Positions 56,140 to 64,000 of a stretch of 64,000 bases of DNA are shown here, piece after piece. A program made the translations under genes and the position numbers. This DNA is from DATFVA01 sp963832715 (GTDB lineage Bacteria > Bacteroidota > Ignavibacteria > Ignavibacteriales > Ignavibacteriaceae). The stretch is taken from positions 480,675 to 544,674 of the forward strand of contig CAWHVB010000002.1 of the NCBI GenBank assembly GCA_963832715.1, given 5' to 3'. The notes under the pieces are model-generated. The model had not been told where the DNA came from. It saw nothing but the letters and a program-made list of their open reading frames with translations, and searched no databases. Each line of letters starts with the position of its first letter. Position 1 is the first letter of the stretch.

Positions 56140-56898
56140 TTATTTCAGCTCAGGAGACATTTCACCTGCACGTTTCGGAGGCATAGGAACAATTTGTGAA
56201 ACTTCCTGCTGGTATCTTCTGTAATCATCTCCATGGAACCTTACAAGATCGCGTTCTTCAAACTGAATCGCGACGAGAATATATCCTGTTGTGGCAAATG
56301 CAAACAGCAGATGCCCGACCGTCATATGAGGAGCAGCCCAGAATGCTATAATAAAACCAAGCATAAGCGGATGTCTCACAACCTTGTAGAATAAAGGTCT
56401 GACAAAATGAGGCTTCGGCAATTCCTGGTTTTTGAGGTTAAGATAAACCTGCTGGAGTCCGAAAAGGTTAAAATGATTTATAAGGAATGTACCGAACAGG
56501 ACGATGAACCAGCCGATGAAATATAGGGTCATAAGCAATGAACCTATAATGGTTCCCTGAAAGTTCCATATACCGCTAGTCATCGGTCTCCAGTAGGCAA
56601 AAATAAGAATGAGTACAAGACTTGAAAACAGAACATAGGTACTGCGTTCGATGGGTTTGGGAACGAACTTCGTCCACCATTTCTTAAATCCCTGTCGTGC
56701 CATTACACTATGCTGCACAGCAAATAACGATAGAAGCAGGATATCCACAAGCCATGCTCCTCCTGATCCGCCCTGCATTCCGGCGTCTATCGTTTTAGGC
56801 ACAAGCAGGTTCCCGACAAATCCTATAGCGTAAAGAAACGTGACAAAAAATATCGAATAACAAATAATCCCGTAAAGGAAAAAGAGTGATCGCTTCAT
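56140..56898 (-). CDS. membrane methyltransferase, MddA/NnrU-like
   Basis: 252 residues, about six membrane helices. Motifs VQHSVMARQGFKKWW (about 60-74), ERSTYVLFSSL, and the C-terminal RPLFYKVVRHPLMLGFIIAF and FEERDLVRFHGDDYRRYQ match methanethiol S-methyltransferase (MddA) and isoprenylcysteine methyltransferase relatives. MddA forms dimethylsulphide from methanethiol and SAM. A strong GGAGG precedes the ATG. In the same cluster as OsmC-like and DUF4242 genes, so it may belong to a thiol-stress response (inference). Confidence 0.88.
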   Translation of the reverse strand: MKRSLFFLYGIICYSIFFVTFLYAIGFVGNLLVPKTIDAGMQGGSGGAWLVDILLLSLFAVQHSVMARQGFKKWWTKFVPKPIERSTYVLFSSLVLILIFAYWRPMTSGIWNFQGTIIGSLLMTLYFIGWFIVLFGTFLINHFNLFGLQQVYLNLKNQELPKPHFVRPLFYKVVRHPLMLGFIIAFWAAPHMTVGHLLFAFATTGYILVAIQFEERDLVRFHGDDYRRYQQEVSQIVPMPPKRAGEMSPELK

Positions 56899-57026
56899 AC
56901 TAACCTCCAGTCTTATGTTTTAATAAATGATGCCTGTTTTTTTAAGTATTTAACAATTCGATTAAGGATGGTAATCTCCACCTTCTTATTTTATAACACG
57001 ATTCCTGTTCGCTTCTACTGTATTCA

Positions 57027-57599
57027 CTATTCACAGTTTTGTTCATCTTCAACTAAAATCTCAACCGGGAAGGGTGTAGTAATTATTTTATACACCAGGG
57101 AAGTTTTCTTTCCGAGCTCGCACAGGAACAGTTGATCTTCTACGGAAAGACCTTTCCCTTTTATCCGGAATTTCAATTTTATTTTCTCGATCAGGTTTCC
57201 ATTATCCAGGCTGAGTCCGAACATATACCTCAGATCGAATCTGCCCTCAATTTCAGATTCAACGTCTGTCAGGCTGATTCCCCTCGCTGATGAGAGGCAG
57301 ACTATGGAATTGGTCAAACATCCTGCAAGGGCGTTTAACAGGTATTCTACAGCAGTCGGACCAATATCTTCTCCTAGAAGAGCAGCCGGCTGATCAATTT
57401 CAAAGATGAACGGTGCTGCCCGCAGATCATCTTCCTTCTCCGCTCCGTAAAATCCCTTAATAACGGACCGGCTATTTCCACCATTCATCCAGGTATTACT
57501 AACCCGGAAGACAAAATTAGCCAGGGAAGGTTTCTGCTTTATTGCATCCATCATTTGAAACAAACGGGTATTATCGATTCCATTTAATCTTTCAGGCAT
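57027..57599 (-). CDS. OsmC-like protein
   Basis: 190 residues. The OsmC/Ohr fold is suggested by PTAVEYLLNALAGCLTNSIVC (about 80-100) with the first redox cysteine, and the family C-terminal SLVYKIITTPFPVEI. The second redox cysteine expected later is replaced by Ser or lies elsewhere (KKTSLVY), so a classical two-Cys peroxidase mechanism is doubtful. It begins 27 bp after the predicted start site of a sigma-54 promoter and is the first gene of that transcript. Confidence 0.87.
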   Translation of the reverse strand: MPERLNGIDNTRLFQMMDAIKQKPSLANFVFRVSNTWMNGGNSRSVIKGFYGAEKEDDLRAAPFIFEIDQPAALLGEDIGPTAVEYLLNALAGCLTNSIVCLSSARGISLTDVESEIEGRFDLRYMFGLSLDNGNLIEKIKLKFRIKGKGLSVEDQLFLCELGKKTSLVYKIITTPFPVEILVEDEQNCE

Positions 57600-57636
57600 T
57601 TTGTTTTTCCATTCTATGGGGATTAAAAGCTAAGAC

Positions 57637-57651
57637 GCATATAAAGTGCCA
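57637..57651 (-). promoter_or_regulatory. sigma-54 (-24/-12) promoter for the OsmC-like gene
   Basis: On the minus strand TGGCACTTTATATGC has the -24 element TGGCAC (57651-57646) and the -12 element ATGC with GC at 57638-57637, exactly GG-N10-GC. Transcription should begin near 57626, 27 bp before the ATG. The neighbouring upstream gene codes for a sigma-54 activator. This is the best sigma-54 promoter I found in the window. Confidence 0.8.
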
Positions 57652-57681
57652 ACGATTATTATCGCCAAAACTCTTGCTAAT

Positions 57682-57735
57682 ACGAGAAAAGGAATGAAGT
57701 TCTCAAACGGGATTTCGTACGTTACGATTTCTCGT
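57682..57735 (-). promoter_or_regulatory. candidate enhancer (UAS) for the sigma-54 activator
   Basis: Inverted copies of ACGAGAAA (57682-57689) and TTTCTCGT (57728-57735), centres 46 bp apart, 35-80 bp upstream of the -24 element. This is where an activator of the Fis type would bind. The sequence is the only good dyad in the intergenic region. Confidence 0.45.
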
Positions 57736-57838
57736 TATGCCGTTTATTAGTTTCGGTGAGCTGATAGAAAGAAGCTGCGGAATGTATTTAGGAATTAAGG
57801 CAGATAGTCAATGTGAATTGAAGACAATAGGGAGAGAT

Positions 57839-59745
57839 TTATTTTTTTAATCCCATTACTTTTATTTTAGAGCTTAAGGTAGTCGGAGGGATCCCCAGGA
57901 GTTTCGCCGCGCCATCTCCGCCGGATATTTTCCAGTTAGTTGATTTCAGGGCACGGATTATATTTTCCTTTTCAATCTTTTGTAATTCCTCCTGGGATAA
58001 TATCTTATCGGTCTTTATATCTTCTCCGGGGGAGATTATTCCGCTGTCGGATTCTTCCGGATAGAGAGTGCCAAGTTTTAATATTCCATCCTTTGAAGTA
58101 ATAACCGATCTTTCGATTATATTCTGGAGTTCCCGGATATTTCCGGGCCAGGTGTAGGAGAGCAGACGTTCACCCGACTCCAATGATAACTTCGGAGGAT
58201 CAACACCTAATTTCCTGGAAAACCTTGTGATGAATTCATTTGCCAGCCTGATGATATCATTTCCTCTATCCCTTAAAGGAGGAACATAAATAGGGTAAAC
58301 ATTGAGCCTGTAATATAAATCCTCCCGGAATTTACCCTGTTTGATCTCATCTCTTAAATTCCTGTTAGTCGCGGCAATTACCCTTACGTTCACCTTTTTC
58401 GTTTCAGAGCTGCCTACAGGTTCAAACTCCCCATCCTGCAGTACCCTCAGTAATTTAGACTGAAGATCGAGCTGCAGATCCCCTATCTCATCAAGAAAGA
58501 TAGTGCCGCCGTCAGCCAGTTCAAATCTTCCTATCCGTCCTTTTAGTGGCGCCGGTAAAAGCTCCGCGTTACATGTCCGAAAAATTCGCTTTCAATCAGA
58601 GAAGATGGAATGGCCGCACAGTTTACTTTTATCAGAGGCTTATTCCTCCTGCTGCCTGCCTGGTGAATTGCCCTGGCAGCAAGCTCCTTTCCCGTACCGG
58701 TTTCACCCGAAATCAGCACCGTGCTGTTGGTTTTTGCAATGAGACTTATATCCTTAAGCAGGTTCATCACAGGACGGCTCTGACCGACTATCTCATCGAA
58801 GTCGTTAAGAAGTTTAAGTTCCTCTTTCAAATATTCAGTTTCAGCTTTTAACGAAAATATCTTTTTTTCAGCTTCAACCTTTTCATTTATATTACGCAGG
58901 ATTACCGTATAGAATATTTCCTTACTGCTTTCATTCAGAGATACAGTAGCTTCTGCAGGAAATGTTACACCATTCTTACAGCTTATATTAAAATTGCCGG
59001 TTATCCAGATATATTTTTCCCCCTCTTCAAGGTTCTCAAGCTGCTTAAGCGAGTTTATAAATAAATCACGTCCATTTTCTGATAACAGCTCAAGAAAATT
59101 CCGGCCTATCACTTCCTCCGGCTTACAATTGATCAACCTGACAGCGGCGGGGTTCACCATTGTTATCTCAAGGTCACTGTTTATTTCGATAATTCCATCC
59201 ATAGCGCTGTTTATAAGAGATCGAAGTTTGATTTCTTTTTCCTGTATAGCTTTCTCAGCTTTCAGGCGCTGAAGTTCAGCTGCAGCACGTCCGGCAAAAA
59301 TGTGAAAGATAGCTTCGCTGCTGGGTAAAGAAGGCATCGGTTTATCGTCTATAACAGCAAGCAGCCCAAGAGTTTCACCATTAACATCGAGCAGTGGGGC
59401 ACCCATATAGCTGACCACCTTAACACCAAAATCCGGGGTATCGGGAAATAAGCCTGAAACATTTTCCTTAATATGGACAAAGGTTTTCTGATCAATAACA
59501 TTTTCGCAAGGCGTACCATCTATTTTATATTCGAAATCCCTTATCCAGTGATTCCTATAGCTGAATGCGTGCGCCCGAAGAAGGCGTAAATCTTCGAAAT
59601 ATTCCGTAACCCAGGCTCCCGAAGTATCGAGCACGCCGCAGAGGTTCTTCACAAGAGCATAAAAGAATTCGGAACCAGTCTGGCTGGAAGTACCTTCAAG
59701 GATAGCCCTGATCGCATAGTTTTCCTGGCTATTATCCGATAACAT
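57839..59745 (-). CDS. sigma-54-dependent activator (GAF-PAS-AAA-Fis), frame broken by two inserted bases
   Basis: About 634 residues after correction. GAF-like domain (about 15-165), PAS domain (about 170-300), AAA+ domain (about 325-560) with Walker A GETGTGKELAARAI and SEFFGHV, and a Fis-type HTH at the end (GAAKLLGIPPTTLSSKIK). As given, the frame breaks inside the sigma-54 contact loop. Dropping one base at 58569 gives GHVRGAFTGAT, and one A in the run at 58541-58544 restores KGRIGRFELADGG and Walker B FLDEIGD. The enzyme should drive the adjacent sigma-54 promoter. No other copy of the loop is present, so the breaks are likely errors. Confidence 0.9.
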
Positions 59746-59944
59746 ACTTTGACCGGTTGAAAAATTTATAATGTCACCATCAGCAGATTAATATAAATAC
59801 GATTAGAACGTTTAGCAAGACTTTATTCAGACAAGAGAGGTATCTGTGAGTTTTGAAAACCTAATAATCGGTGACAATCATGGAAATGGCGGTCTTCGTG
59901 TTTCTGCAGAAACGCACCATGGTTGCAGGCGCATTGTGATCTGA

Positions 59945-61939
59945 CTAATGTCCTGAAGTCGGGCTCATCGTCCCTTTTCCGGCCAAAATTTCCTGAATTC
60001 TCTTTTCGTTAACTATTGATTTTTCATTGAAAATATTTATCCCTCCGGTGGAGGTTAATATCCACAGGTTTCCGTCAGAATCTTCGCTAATGGAACTCAC
60101 ATAATTGCTTGCCAGCCCTGAATTACGGCAGTCGTATAAAGCCCGACCGTCTGGAGGAGTAAATTCAAATAATCCGAAACGGGTACCGAACCAATAATTG
60201 AATTTCGAATCTTTAAAGATATCTCTCACATAAGGACTAACAAAAATAATTTTATTCCTCTCCTGTAAGTTGAAATCAGGAAGAAAATATATCCTTTTAT
60301 CAGTACTTATAACTAATGTATCATTAAAATTATGGAGCGAAACAATATTGGTATCCGGAAAACTCCCGGAAGTCATGAGGCTTATAAATTCATCCCCGTC
60401 ATATTTATAAAGTCCATGCTTAAAAGTACCTATCCATAAATTATTATTATCGTCGCTTGTCAAAGACGATATTTCATTTGTAGGCATCCCGGAATTTAAC
60501 TGATCAAATACCGTCCATTCCTTTTGATGATATTTTACTAAATATCCTTCGGCTTTTAACCAGAGTGTGCCTGAGTCATCAAGATATGTTTTAGTTACAT
60601 AATATTCGGGTTTGAAGTAAGAATTGCTATCAATAAGATAATCCTTATAGTTTGCTCTGACCCAGGTAGAATCTTTAGTAAGGTTGAAAACATCCTGTTC
60701 TCTTTTAAGGAGTATGCTCTGAAGTGTATCATATTCCTTCCAATCGCTGCCATCAAATGAGGTCAACCCTTTTTGGTGACCAATCCAGATGGTTCCGGCT
60801 TTATCGCTGCAAAATGTATAAGCTCCCCTAAATTTACTGTTGTTTTTTCCATAATGGCGGATATTACTCTTCCCGAAAAGATAAAGATCCCCGCCTGATG
60901 TAAACCAGATATTCCGTTCGTGATCAGAGAATATTCTGGTATTCTGATCAATATTGATTGTGGTTTCGGAAGTAGCAATATATTCCCACCTGGATTTGTA
61001 TTTGTACAGACCCCGATTTGTACAAGCCCAGATTGTTCCCGAACTATCAATTTTCAATTTATTAATTCGCGTTGATGACAGTTCACTGTTTTCACTATTA
61101 TAAATCTCAAAGTTAATCCCGTTATACTTGACTACTATTCCGTGTGGGGACCCTAACCACAAATTGTTATTTGAATCTACAGCTATGCAAGTCATTGTGA
61201 CCTGGCGGATCCCGGGGATGATCATATCCAGTTTATAAAATTTTCCGTTTAGCCAGGAAGCAACCCCTTCTTTCGAAAGGATCCATACTTTTTTGTCGCT
61301 GCCGACAGCAAGATCCCTGACATCAAAAAATGGATACGGCTTATGCATCTGACCTAAAAATTCGAATCTATAGTTATCAATTTTGGTTATCCCATCACTT
61401 TTACCGATCCATATGATCCCGTCTTTATCCTGTATCATATCCCGAATCATTACCCCTGCATTTAAATCATTATGAAAAGAAGCGTTGTAGTATCTATAAA
61501 TGCCCAATTGTGTGCCGATCCAGATAATTCCTTCATCATCCTGCAAGAATGATAATACCTGTTCACTTGTGAGTGAAGAGTTAAATTCATCGAAAGTATT
61601 CCAGTTTTTTCCGTCATAATTAGCTACTCCATTATCATAAGTCCCTATCCATAATACTCCGGAGCGATCCATGAAGATACAGGAAATATTATTGGAAGGA
61701 ATTCCGGAATTTGAACGATTAAATTGGATTTGTTCGTTAGTTTCAGAATCAATTCTTAATAATCCCCCGCTGGTAGCAACCCATATATTCTTTCCTTCAA
61801 ATACAATATCATTTACCTGATTGCTATTGGTAAAGTTAAGCCATACATCCTGTGGGAATGTTGGTAAAGCTGCGGCAATAAAAAGGATTAATAAAGAAAT
61901 ACCAGTCTGTCGTGGCAGATTCTCAAAAAATTTACTCAT
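59945..61939 (-). CDS. exported two-component-type propeller protein without kinase (second of pair)
   Basis: 664 residues with a signal peptide (about 1-30). It is built of repeated propeller blades (ligand-binding sensor, Reg_prop type): IWVATSGGLLRID, LWIGTYDNGVANYD, IWIGTQLGIYRY, IWIGKSDGI, LWIGSPHGIVVKYN and more. In hybrid two-component sensors these are followed by Y_Y_Y, kinase and receiver domains; all are absent here, and the protein ends after the last blade with a short polar tail. It overlaps its upstream partner by 8 bp. May bind an extracellular ligand. Confidence 0.87.
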   Translation of the reverse strand: MSKFFENLPRQTGISLLILFIAAALPTFPQDVWLNFTNSNQVNDIVFEGKNIWVATSGGLLRIDSETNEQIQFNRSNSGIPSNNISCIFMDRSGVLWIGTYDNGVANYDGKNWNTFDEFNSSLTSEQVLSFLQDDEGIIWIGTQLGIYRYYNASFHNDLNAGVMIRDMIQDKDGIIWIGKSDGITKIDNYRFEFLGQMHKPYPFFDVRDLAVGSDKKVWILSKEGVASWLNGKFYKLDMIIPGIRQVTMTCIAVDSNNNLWLGSPHGIVVKYNGINFEIYNSENSELSSTRINKLKIDSSGTIWACTNRGLYKYKSRWEYIATSETTINIDQNTRIFSDHERNIWFTSGGDLYLFGKSNIRHYGKNNSKFRGAYTFCSDKAGTIWIGHQKGLTSFDGSDWKEYDTLQSILLKREQDVFNLTKDSTWVRANYKDYLIDSNSYFKPEYYVTKTYLDDSGTLWLKAEGYLVKYHQKEWTVFDQLNSGMPTNEISSLTSDDNNNLWIGTFKHGLYKYDGDEFISLMTSGSFPDTNIVSLHNFNDTLVISTDKRIYFLPDFNLQERNKIIFVSPYVRDIFKDSKFNYWFGTRFGLFEFTPPDGRALYDCRNSGLASNYVSSISEDSDGNLWILTSTGGINIFNEKSIVNEKRIQEILAGKGTMSPTSGH

Positions 61940-63851
61940 TAACTATGCCCTCCGGATTATAAAGTATAATACCTTTACCTTCTGTTCCTATCCAGAGATT
62001 TCCGTATCTGTCTTTATTAACTGAATCAATATTATCCGGAATATATGAATTTGTGCTATTCCAGGACATGAATTTACTACCGTCATACCTAAGAAGTCCT
62101 GCCATCGTAGAACAAATATAAATCATGTCATTTGTACAAAAAATATCACCGAGACAGCTGAAAATAGTCTGCAGCGTGTTTCTGTCAGCGTACTTCCACT
62201 CCTTATCGTTATACGAGATAATATTGTCGGAGGTTGTAAACCATTTAATATTATTATTGTCAACCGAAATCCCATAAACTTCAGCTTTATTAAGTTTACC
62301 AAATTCAGGCGGGGGTTCGATAATAACAAAACGTGATCTGTCAAATTTCACTATTTTATCCCCGCGATTTTTCAAATCGAAATTAGATGAGACCAGCCAA
62401 AGATTATTATTTTGATCGATAGCAATTTTTTTTACGCCTCGTAGCGGAAGATCCGAATTCTGACTATCATAATTAACCCAATTTGTTCCATCAAAACTTG
62501 TAAGCCCTTTTTTTGTACCCAGCCAGAGCACATTATCTTCGCTGAATACCAGGTCTGATATACGATCGTCGGGCAGACCGCTGTTTGTTGTATCATAAAC
62601 CTGCCAGGTATTATTTAGTTCACAATAGACAGCTAGCCCGCTGTTTGTAGCAATCCATTTGTTATTCTTTTGATCGACGGAGATGCATTTCACGTTATTC
62701 CCAGGAAGTTTGGAATTTTCTTTAGTGTATACATCCCATTTTTTATTATGAAATATTGCAAAACCTCGATCCGTTCCAACCCAGATATTGTTATTCAGGT
62801 CTATTTGAATCGAATAAATCAGATTTCCCGAGATGCTCGTATTACCTGTATGATAAATTTTCAGCTTATCATTATCTGAAAAGAAAAGTCCGTTCCAGCT
62901 TCCAATCCATATACGACCGTCATTGCTTGCTCGTATGCACTCAACAATTCCTGCCTTAAATCCGTCCCTATCATTATCCGGTACAGTCCAGGTTTTTCCG
63001 TCAAATCTAAGCAGACCGCCAAATGACCCGACAAGAACACCGCCTGATTTATCAGCATAAATGCAGGACAATTCAATCAGTCCGCACTTGAATAATGTAT
63101 CGGGAATGGTAAAATTAGTCCACTCATTACTTTCATAATACGCTAGTATAGAATTTCCGGACAACGCCCAGAGCCGATCATTTTTATCGATGCTGATGGC
63201 CGTGATCGTATTCTTAAAATCTTCTCCGGAGGAACTGATTGTTGTCCAGGATTTTTCATTATATCTGCATAATCCCAGCATTGTAGAGAACCATTTATTT
63301 CCATACGAATCTATTTCAATATCGTAAATTGCGTCATAAAGCAGTCCTGAATTTGTCTGGTTAAATATTTGAAAAGAATTATCCAAAGTATTAAATCTTA
63401 TCAGTCCCTGCCCCCAGGTTGCAATCCACAGATAATTATCTTCTATTTTCATATCTCTGATATCCATTCCATACATTCCAAAATACCCTGGAGGAAAAAC
63501 CTTCCATTCACCCCCTATAATTTTAACCACACCTCCCTGGTAAGTACCGATCCATTTACAGTTCTTTTTGTCTACTTCTATGGCTAGTATCCAGTTATCC
63601 GGTAACGGCGAATTTATTCTGTTAAATTTGATACTTTCGCCCGTTACTTTATTTACCCGGAAGAACCCGACATCAGATCCGGCCCAGATCGTGTCCCCTT
63701 CAACGGCAAGCGAATATATTGTATTATCCTGTGAAGTCAGCCACTTCCAGTTTTTGTTTTCGGCAGGGAAGCTTAACTGACAATAATTCTTCACAGAACT
63801 GATGAGTAAAAATAAAAGGAATGCTGAAATGCGAAAAATTTTTAGTCCCAT
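61932..63851 (-). CDS. exported two-component-type propeller protein without kinase (first of pair)
   Basis: About 639 residues from the ATG at 63851, chosen because GGGGAG lies 9 bp before it and the signal peptide (about 1-25) begins there; an upstream GTG is in frame. The rest is propeller blades of the Reg_prop type (IWAGSDVGFFRVN, KWIGTYQGGVVKI, LWIATWGQGLIRFN, IWIGSWNGLFF, IWVGTDRGFAIFHN, LWIGTEGKGIILYN). No kinase, Y_Y_Y or sorting domain. Similar in length and design to the following gene, so they are probably tandem paralogues. Confidence 0.87.
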   Translation of the reverse strand: MGLKIFRISAFLLFLLISSVKNYCQLSFPAENKNWKWLTSQDNTIYSLAVEGDTIWAGSDVGFFRVNKVTGESIKFNRINSPLPDNWILAIEVDKKNCKWIGTYQGGVVKIIGGEWKVFPPGYFGMYGMDIRDMKIEDNYLWIATWGQGLIRFNTLDNSFQIFNQTNSGLLYDAIYDIEIDSYGNKWFSTMLGLCRYNEKSWTTISSSGEDFKNTITAISIDKNDRLWALSGNSILAYYESNEWTNFTIPDTLFKCGLIELSCIYADKSGGVLVGSFGGLLRFDGKTWTVPDNDRDGFKAGIVECIRASNDGRIWIGSWNGLFFSDNDKLKIYHTGNTSISGNLIYSIQIDLNNNIWVGTDRGFAIFHNKKWDVYTKENSKLPGNNVKCISVDQKNNKWIATNSGLAVYCELNNTWQVYDTTNSGLPDDRISDLVFSEDNVLWLGTKKGLTSFDGTNWVNYDSQNSDLPLRGVKKIAIDQNNNLWLVSSNFDLKNRGDKIVKFDRSRFVIIEPPPEFGKLNKAEVYGISVDNNNIKWFTTSDNIISYNDKEWKYADRNTLQTIFSCLGDIFCTNDMIYICSTMAGLLRYDGSKFMSWNSTNSYIPDNIDSVNKDRYGNLWIGTEGKGIILYNPEGIVNE

Positions 63852-63964
63852 AAACCAATTCTCCCCATATTTCACTTATATATATTACAATATTTATTTC
63901 ATATTCCAAAATACAAAGAAACAGAGGAGTTGAAATTAAGAGTAGAATTTCAGAGAGGCATAAA

Positions 63965-63992
63965 AAAACCCCGATCGGATGAACGGGGTTTT
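63965..63992. terminator. bidirectional rho-independent terminator
   Basis: Stem AAAACCCCG (63965-63973) with CGGGGTTTT (63984-63992) and a 10-nt loop. On the minus strand it is followed by a run of T residues, so it probably ends a minus-strand gene beyond the window; it could also stop plus-strand transcription. Confidence 0.8.
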
Positions 63993-64000
63993 ATAAATTA

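Noticed and set aside
1..64000. tRNA, rRNA, IS or integrase genes
   Set aside because: None seen by eye; a covariance search could still find a tRNA that I missed.

Overview
The window looks like chromosomal DNA from the Ignavibacteria/Chlorobi side of the Bacteroidota. The main clues are two secreted proteins with a C-terminal type IX sorting domain containing the YQNYPNPFNP signature, a GWxTD protein, an LptE-type lipoprotein beside miaB and a sigma-54 activator, PEGA and WG repeat proteins, and many starts with weak Shine-Dalgarno sequences. I saw no rRNA, tRNA, IS element, prophage or CRISPR array. This is a reading by eye, with no searches run.

Layout. 1-5.0 kb (minus): a cut-off ABC exporter, serS and leuS. 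5.2-7.9 kb (plus): a membrane-anchored AraC regulator and a secreted beta-helix protein, followed by a compact three-way-junction RNA/terminator. 8.0-16.1 kb (minus): a WG-repeat protein and a signalling cluster (lipoprotein, sigma-54 activator with GAF domain, Ser/Thr kinase with PEGA domains, TPR/DUF5683-like membrane protein, second lipoprotein). 16.2-26.8 kb: a very large metallopeptidase/beta-propeller/barrel protein, a methyltransferase, an exported MlrC-like protein, an 11-bp tandem repeat array, uvrA and an S9-type hydrolase. 26.8-29.4 kb: an Mla-type lipid transport operon. 30.8-49.7 kb: a nearly unbroken minus-strand run of envelope, RNA-modification and housekeeping genes (yraN, rnhB, ubiA-like, Omp85-like, pfkB-like, GWxTD, rimO, cdsA, CPBP protease, DUF3108, GT9, DNA glycosylase, TPR, GT2, LptE, sigma-54 activator, MBL hydrolase, SPOR, miaB), many of them translationally coupled. 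49.9-55.8 kb: a secreted cupredoxin protein, a TIGR01777 epimerase, a second array of related 11-bp repeats, a PIF1-like helicase and an exported YciI protein. 55.8-59.7 kb (minus): a sigma-54 activator, a well-formed -24/-12 promoter, an OsmC-like protein, an MddA-like membrane methyltransferase and a DUF4242 protein. 59.9-63.9 kb: two tandem exported propeller proteins that resemble the sensor half of hybrid histidine kinases but have no kinase.

The strongest candidates for something new are (i) the sigma-54/OsmC/MddA/DUF4242 module, whose promoter and likely enhancer can be read directly; (ii) a family of 11-bp intergenic tandem repeats sharing the core ATACGTC at two loci 30 kb apart; and (iii) the 81-nt three-way junction after the beta-helix gene. 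Five single-base insertions disrupt leuS (two), the sigma-54 activator at 58.5 kb (two) and the DUF4242 gene (one). Removing one base at each site restores full-length proteins, so sequencing or assembly errors are the most likely cause.
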